DNA of 9,102 bases from the NCBI RefSeq assembly GCF_002293435.1, contig NZ_DBDF01000102.1, positions 1 through 9,102 on the forward strand, given 5' to 3'. Source of the stretch: Bacteroides sp. UBA939 (lineage in GTDB: Bacteria; Bacteroidota; Bacteroidia; Bacteroidales; Bacteroidaceae). The notes below the pieces were generated by a model. That model searched no databases. It was not told the origin of the DNA and saw only the letters and a program-made list of their open reading frames with translations. Below, piece by piece: positions 5,901 to 9,102 of the stretch; the first letter of the stretch is position 1, and each line of letters opens with the position of its first letter. A program made the translations under genes and the position numbers.

Positions 5901-7208
5901 CGTATCCGCCGACAGGGAAGTGTCAGGAACTGTATAAAGCACGCAGTTCAGCGTGTCATTACCCGAGATATTGGTGAAGTAATCGGCCTTTACCCGACGG
6001 GAGTTGGTATGCCAGGCTGTCCCGGGTCCGTACTGCTCCAATACACGTTCCAGGGAGGAGGCTTCATACACCTGGCGTGAGTAGGGGTTTTGGTCGGCAT
6101 TCAATGTCCTTGCGGAGGATTTTACCGTTTCGGGGGATACATATCTCCCGTCGCCCGTAGACGTTCCCGGAAGCCAAGTGTTTGATTCGCGCCCATAGGC
6201 GTCATACTCTTGAAGCATCACAAGATCCTTACCCGAAGGGGTAATCTTGCGCTGGATGCTTTGCACGGGGCGACCGATACCGTCGAGGTATTGAACATTG
6301 TCCAGATACTGGGTACCGGCATCGTTTGTATATGTGCGGGTGATGATGTAGTTATGGTCGTCTCCCAAATCCATGCCGATGCCTTTCGTTCCTTCTATGC
6401 GGGTAGTGATACTGCCGTTCAGGGTGTAGCCCTCGCTTACTACATAGTACACGCCGGCAGCCAGGTTCGTCTGTTTCAGATAGGCTTGCCGGGTATTGCT
6501 GCACGCTTGCGTATCGGAGTGGTCGTTGTTGGATGCAATAAGAGTCCCGGAGGAATTAAGCAGGGAAATATACGTATCGGCAAGGGCGGAACCGCAATGA
6601 GAAAGAGTGATATCCATCGGAGAGGCCAAAGTAAATGTGTAGTACACATCCTTTGTCGACCTGCCGGGGTAGTCGTTCGTCATCGGATTGGTGTCGAGGG
6701 TGTTCGAATAACTGAACGCATTGGAGTGGGTACCAACATTGATGGCGTTGCTCATCCGGTTGCCCGCGGGGTTTTGGGCGTCGCGGGTGACGATGCTGAT
6801 GTTAATGTAGTCACTGCTGTTGCTGGTGGGGAAGTCATTACCAATGTAGTAATCGCCGGGAGGAAGATTGACCGCTTTCAGACCGGCAAGCTGACCGCAC
6901 GCCTTGTAGTTGTAGGGCGTACTCAAGGCAACGGGGTAACCGCTGGCATTCAATAAACTCATGTTTGATTCCGAAGGATCGGAGCCGCAGTGGTCGATTT
7001 CCACGTCTACTTCCTTTGTGACATAGAAATGGCAATAGAAATACCCGGCACTGAAGCTGGACATGGAATACATCTCCGAAAGGGAGTAATTGGTAGCGTC
7101 CGACATGGATACCAACGGGAAACCGTTAAAAGTCTGTCCATGCATTTTGAAAAGGCAGGACAGAAGTAAGTATGTGAGAATGAATAACTTCTTCATGCTT
7201 GGTATCAT
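2964..7208 (-). CDS. Secreted Rhs/YD-repeat polymorphic toxin with GIY-YIG nuclease-like tip
   Basis: A 1414-residue protein. Residues 1-25 form a Sec signal peptide (hydrophobic LFILTYLLLSCLF, cleavage likely around HGQ); a weak lipobox (LLSC) makes a lipoprotein possible. Residues ~45-142 and ~152-273 are two PPC-like beta-sandwich repeats, each with HCGS, SLLNxSG and a second Cys (74/104, 205/236). A DUF6443-like segment follows (~285-430, YLDGIGRPVQ at 307-316), then YD repeats to ~1060. The Rhs core has YLTDHLGNNR, a PDP at 1146-1148, and ends at DPTGM (1171-1175). The tip (1176-1414) contains a Gly-rich hydrophobic stretch (1279-1310) and a GIY-YIG-like domain (1314-1414). Rhs shells are known to encapsulate the tip and can self-cleave after the core. 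The gene starts 3 nt after the previous stop; Met5 at 7196 (MKKLF) is an alternative start. Nuclease activity is inferred from motifs. The export route beyond Sec is not shown. Confidence 0.85.
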   Translation of the reverse strand: MIPSMKKLFILTYLLLSCLFKMHGQTFNGFPLVSMSDATNYSLSEMYSMSSFSAGYFYCHFYVTKEVDVEIDHCGSDPSESNMSLLNASGYPVALSTPYNYKACGQLAGLKAVNLPPGDYYIGNDFPTSNSSDYINISIVTRDAQNPAGNRMSNAINVGTHSNAFSYSNTLDTNPMTNDYPGRSTKDVYYTFTLASPMDITLSHCGSALADTYISLLNSSGTLIASNNDHSDTQACSNTRQAYLKQTNLAAGVYYVVSEGYTLNGSITTRIEGTKGIGMDLGDDHNYIITRTYTNDAGTQYLDNVQYLDGIGRPVQSIQRKITPSGKDLVMLQEYDAYGRESNTWLPGTSTGDGRYVSPETVKSSARTLNADQNPYSRQVYEASSLERVLEQYGPGTAWHTNSRRVKADYFTNISGNDTLNCVLYTVPDTSLSADTLLTITRRGYYPTGSLHVTRTADEDGNTSFEFKDKLGQVVLTRQIVRSGNTKVLHDTYYIYDDYGNQTAVLSPLASDAMKGSTTVSWTNANSVVLRNYAYLYKYDHRNRCKAKRLPGGDWTYYIYDTSDRLIFSQDGEQRRKSPKEWAFTITDAFNRVCLTGTCTNTYNALATTPALNGITVRATRNNTTGTYRGYTISGVTPTNPAVLSVNYYDDYDFLGTNNIPANTDDRVKYTAESGYDTWYGADYTSARKSLNEGRLTGMLTVRLSPDGTILSAANDLYCVMYYDSKGRLVQSKSNNHLTGGTEKEYYAYSFTGQILKRKHVHAAMGKSTQTEVYTYTYDAAERLTTVKHKLNTGSEITIAANTYDELGRLKTTQHNGVAALKSTYTYNVRSWMKSISSTLFTQTLYYNDAYGSNTVRYNGNISAMSWKLSNESKTRGYRFTYDNLSRLTAAGYLENGTANSNFNTTYAYDKHGNMTSLMRRGNTGTSSYGIIDNLTMTYAGNQLIKVEDSGASVSLSASMDFKNGSSTAREYYYNRNGNLTKDANKGISSITYNILNLPGTIVMPTSPGSTSTSSNLYTYAADGEKLSTSISGKTTDYCGSLIYENGTLKRILIESGYIEIANGGTSGTYHFYLTDHLGNNRVVANASGTIVQTNHYYPYGMSFAEGTQTSSQPFKFGGKELDTQKGLNWYDFEARWKDDWSFPTPDPHSESYYSWSPYAYCGANPILRSDPTGMDWYVDKYGNYFWQEGEEEVEGYTRVGNTISIRLNENSYFNAYQNAGVWANKPVSAFDLIAMSPKLQNQFLGKDSPLSENSKSELYNSLRDRELNNIGRRIGETIVELAAWEFGGAMLGKMIGGLVGWATKGATAAKGEMTVYRSVTAGGVVQYVGITNNFLRRSAEHWASKGIVIRELIPGISKADARAIEQALIEIHGLGKNGGTLLNKINSISPKNPVYAAQLQRGLELLKSIKYKP
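2967..3269 (-). other. GIY-YIG nuclease-like domain (residues 1314-1414)
   Basis: The motif order fits the GIY-YIG superfamily: Tyr1317 in VYRSV (the GIY position), Tyr1328-Val-Gly1330 (YIG) eleven residues on, Arg1337/Arg1338, His1342, Glu1366 in a helix (AIEQALIE) as the metal-binding glutamate, and Asn1384 in LLNKIN. In this superfamily these residues bind a divalent metal and cut nucleic acid phosphodiester bonds. The expected first Gly of GIY is replaced (V-Y in place of I-Y after Gly), as in some toxin branches. The domain ends in a short helical tail (RGLELLKSIKYKP). Substrate (DNA or RNA) cannot be read from the sequence. Confidence 0.75.
2967..3683 (-). other. Variable toxin tip of the Rhs protein (residues 1176-1414)
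   Basis: The sequence after DPTGM departs from the conserved Rhs core. It begins with a Tyr/Trp/Glu-rich linker (DWYVDKYGNYFWQEGEEE), continues as a mixed helical spacer with a Gly/Ala-rich hydrophobic segment at 1279-1310, and ends in the nuclease-like domain. Base composition drops here: a sampled line at 3061-3120 is about 43% GC, against about 58% at 4501-4560 in the shell. The spacer may help the nuclease cross a membrane, but nothing in the sequence proves that. Confidence 0.75.
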
Positions 7209-7211
7209 AGT

Positions 7212-9102
7212 TTATTCGTTTATTAATTTGTATTCATATTGCTCTACGGTTTTGCCGTTATGGTCTTTTATGGTTACCAAGCGTCCGGCGTTGTCGTACT
7301 CGTAAGTAGTCTTTTCGCCGGTCGGGGCAGTAACAGAAGTGATACCCACTAACGGTTGATAGGTGTAAGTGGTTACCTGTACACCCCTGTCTGCGAGCGG
7401 AAGAACAATAAGCGTATTGCGAACAGTATTTAGAAGAGATTCGGGAGCGTTGCTGTTTGCCAGATTGCTGATAGTGGAAGACCCCAACCAACCTTCTACT
7501 TCGGCATACGTAGCACCCTCTATCTTGGCTACGGGATAAAGTGAGTTGTACCCCCACAGATACACGATTTTAACGGAGTTATCCTGAATGGCTTCCAAAG
7601 GATTGCCCCGGCTGTCATATCGCAGATAACTGATACGCGCCTCTTCGGGTCCGGTATTCTTTCTGAAGTATTCTTTTTCCGGTAACAGGAGCTTGTTGCC
7701 AAAGTTTTTATATTGAACCACTTTCTTGTATAACTCCAGGTTTCCTTTCTTGCGGACATGCACCAGGGGAGTGGCGATGCGGTTCTCGGTTTTCAAAGAG
7801 CTTAATGCCGCCCGCTGGGTCGTATTCATCAGGGTGGTGATTTCGGTGTCGTACGGATAGTAAATGTAGTCCGAATAGATGTCTCCTTTGCTGTCGGTCA
7901 CTGTTGTGGCATAAGGGAGATACATCCTGTTGTCATGAAACCTGCTATCTACATTCTTTTCCGTTGCAACGGAGTCCGTACCGTAATAGAGGGTTTTCTT
8001 TTCTCGGCTGACTTTCCATTTCTGAAGGTTAATCCAGTAATTGCCAACATAGAAAGCTTTGGGGCTGGCAAACTTGTGATATGGAGGCAAATCGTAACCA
8101 TATTCATCCGAATAAAGCCTTTTGCTCATGGTATTAAATACGTTAGTACATCCAGGGCTGCTGAAAGTGTTATAATTATATTCAGTTTTCTCTACCGGGA
8201 TATAGTTTATTCCTTCTTTCTTGAAAGTGATTTTTTTATTTAAAAGAGATCCCTTCTGTGCCAGATTGACATAGTTCTGTATATAGAACGGAGTACTGCT
8301 ACCCCCTTCTCCATGTCCACCTGTATTAGGTTGGTGTAGTATGTATGAGGTGTTGGTATAATATGTAAAATAGCTGACAGCCTTGTTTTCTCCCTCATAT
8401 TCGGTTACTACCGGATACCATACGTTGGGGTTGTAAGTGGGGTATGCCACGTTAGCGCCTGTATTTCCGATGATCTTCTGGCTGAAAGCTAATTCATATT
8501 CATAAGTTGCATAATAACCACCGAATACAGTACCAACATATACCAACATGTCTTTACGATAGCAGAATTGGTCATTGACAAACCAGCGAAGTTCCGGAGC
8601 GTCTACAATATTGCCTTTGCCGCTTTCATTCGTTCCATATTTATACGTACGGATAACTTCGGGAGATCCATGCCCGGGACTGCTGATTGTTCTTTTTACC
8701 CTTACTCCTCCGCCTTCGGTGAGACTGGATGTATAACTTCCGTTTAACAAGATGTCTAATATCAAATGCGGTTCAAATTGATGGGGTTCATACTCTATCC
8801 CCATATATCCCCCTGTGGGGTAAGTGACTTTCTTCAGCATAAAACTCTGCATGGCGGTAGCATCCGTACTGCGGTCTGCGCCTTCATAAACATAAAGACG
8901 CGTCTGTCCCGTTTCTCCTGCTACCTGCATCCTAAAACTCGGAATCAAAGTAGCATTACTTAGTTTTCCGTTATAATATCCCCATAGGTCTTGTGCATGG
9001 CGATTCATATATTCGCCACCGTAGTAGTCAAAATTAAAAGTTCCTTCACCACTGATATACAGACTTGTCAATGTAGTATAATTACTCAAGTTTCGGAAGT
9101 AG
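7212..9102 (-). CDS. Rhs-associated YD-repeat protein, C-terminal part (start lies beyond the right edge)
   Basis: The frame is open from the right edge (about 629 residues visible) to a stop at 7214-7212. The first start-like codon, TTG at 9089, is preceded in frame by Tyr-Phe-Arg-Asn with no stop, so the true start is outside. The visible part begins with a Gly/Tyr/Asn-rich stretch, then a conserved-looking region with KVTYPTGGYMGIEYEP and GGGVRVKRT (about 8690-8840). Many Tyr-rich strands follow, with YD-type motifs (RISYLRYDSRGNPLEAIQ near 7590-7650), and the protein ends with a clear YD repeat (TYEYDNAGRLVTIKDHNGKT, 7235-7300). Proteins of this kind commonly precede Rhs genes in Bacteroidetes. 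The 3-nt gap to the next gene implies co-transcription and probably translational coupling. It has no toxin tip, so it may form part of the shell or assist export or assembly of its partner. Confidence 0.75.
   Translation of the reverse strand, partial: YFRNLSNYTTLTSLYISGEGTFNFDYYGGEYMNRHAQDLWGYYNGKLSNATLIPSFRMQVAGETGQTRLYVYEGADRSTDATAMQSFMLKKVTYPTGGYMGIEYEPHQFEPHLILDILLNGSYTSSLTEGGGVRVKRTISSPGHGSPEVIRTYKYGTNESGKGNIVDAPELRWFVNDQFCYRKDMLVYVGTVFGGYYATYEYELAFSQKIIGNTGANVAYPTYNPNVWYPVVTEYEGENKAVSYFTYYTNTSYILHQPNTGGHGEGGSSTPFYIQNYVNLAQKGSLLNKKITFKKEGINYIPVEKTEYNYNTFSSPGCTNVFNTMSKRLYSDEYGYDLPPYHKFASPKAFYVGNYWINLQKWKVSREKKTLYYGTDSVATEKNVDSRFHDNRMYLPYATTVTDSKGDIYSDYIYYPYDTEITTLMNTTQRAALSSLKTENRIATPLVHVRKKGNLELYKKVVQYKNFGNKLLLPEKEYFRKNTGPEEARISYLRYDSRGNPLEAIQDNSVKIVYLWGYNSLYPVAKIEGATYAEVEGWLGSSTISNLANSNAPESLLNTVRNTLIVLPLADRGVQVTTYTYQPLVGITSVTAPTGEKTTYEYDNAGRLVTIKDHNGKTVEQYEYKLINE

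Noticed and set aside
6210..6956. Long plus-strand open frame of 248 codons opposite the Rhs gene
   Set aside because: It lies wholly antisense to the N-terminal beta-sandwich and DUF6443-like parts of the toxin gene. Its translation is low-complexity Val/Gly/Arg-rich with no domain, so it is a shadow of GC-rich coding DNA.
2964..7208. Assignment of the Rhs protein as a type VI secretion effector
   Set aside because: It has a Sec signal peptide and beta-sandwich repeats at the N-terminus and shows no PAAR-like domain; no secretion genes are in the window.

Overview
The window looks like an accessory locus from a Bacteroidetes genome, most likely Bacteroides or a close relative. The grounds are the Bacteroidetes-style Rhs protein (Sec signal peptide, beta-sandwich repeats, a DUF6443-like segment, then YD repeats), genes with few clear Shine-Dalgarno sites, and an AT-rich accessory flank beside a more GC-rich core. 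Every supported gene lies on the minus strand, so transcription runs from high to low coordinates. I see no tRNA, rRNA, CRISPR array or replication origin, and no gene-free stretch above 300 bases.

Right half (9102 to 2964): two large secreted-type Rhs/YD-repeat genes only 3 nt apart. The first is cut by the right window edge and ends in YD-type repeats. The second, 1414 residues, carries a signal peptide, two cysteine-paired beta-sandwich repeats, a long YD-repeat shell, the Rhs-associated core ending in DPTGM (residues 1171-1175), and a 239-residue variable tip. The last ~100 residues of the tip have the motif order of a GIY-YIG nuclease. This is the layout of a polymorphic toxin: a shell carrying an exchangeable C-terminal nuclease.

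Left third (2915 to 187): an AT-rich, co-directional row of small genes, read as immunity genes. In transcription order they are: a 159-aa protein next to the toxin (likely the cognate immunity protein, Imm26-like), a 209-aa protein (Imm11/DUF1629-like), two diverged DUF2019-like paralogues (114 and 115 aa), an unrecognised 89-aa protein, and a truncated second copy of the 209-aa gene. The truncated copy shares a gapless 199-bp direct repeat (about 88% identical) with the intact gene. Its non-coding leader is better conserved than its coding part.

Extreme left (95 to 1): the first 31 codons of an IS1595/ISXO2-like transposase, cut by the window edge. The truncated immunity copy stops resembling its parent about 140 bp before this transposase start, so insertion of the element may have broken the gene.

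Together this reads as one toxin tip with an adjacent immunity gene, followed by a store of immunity genes for other, absent tips, shaped by duplication and insertion. Toxin and immunity functions are inferred from family resemblance and gene order.
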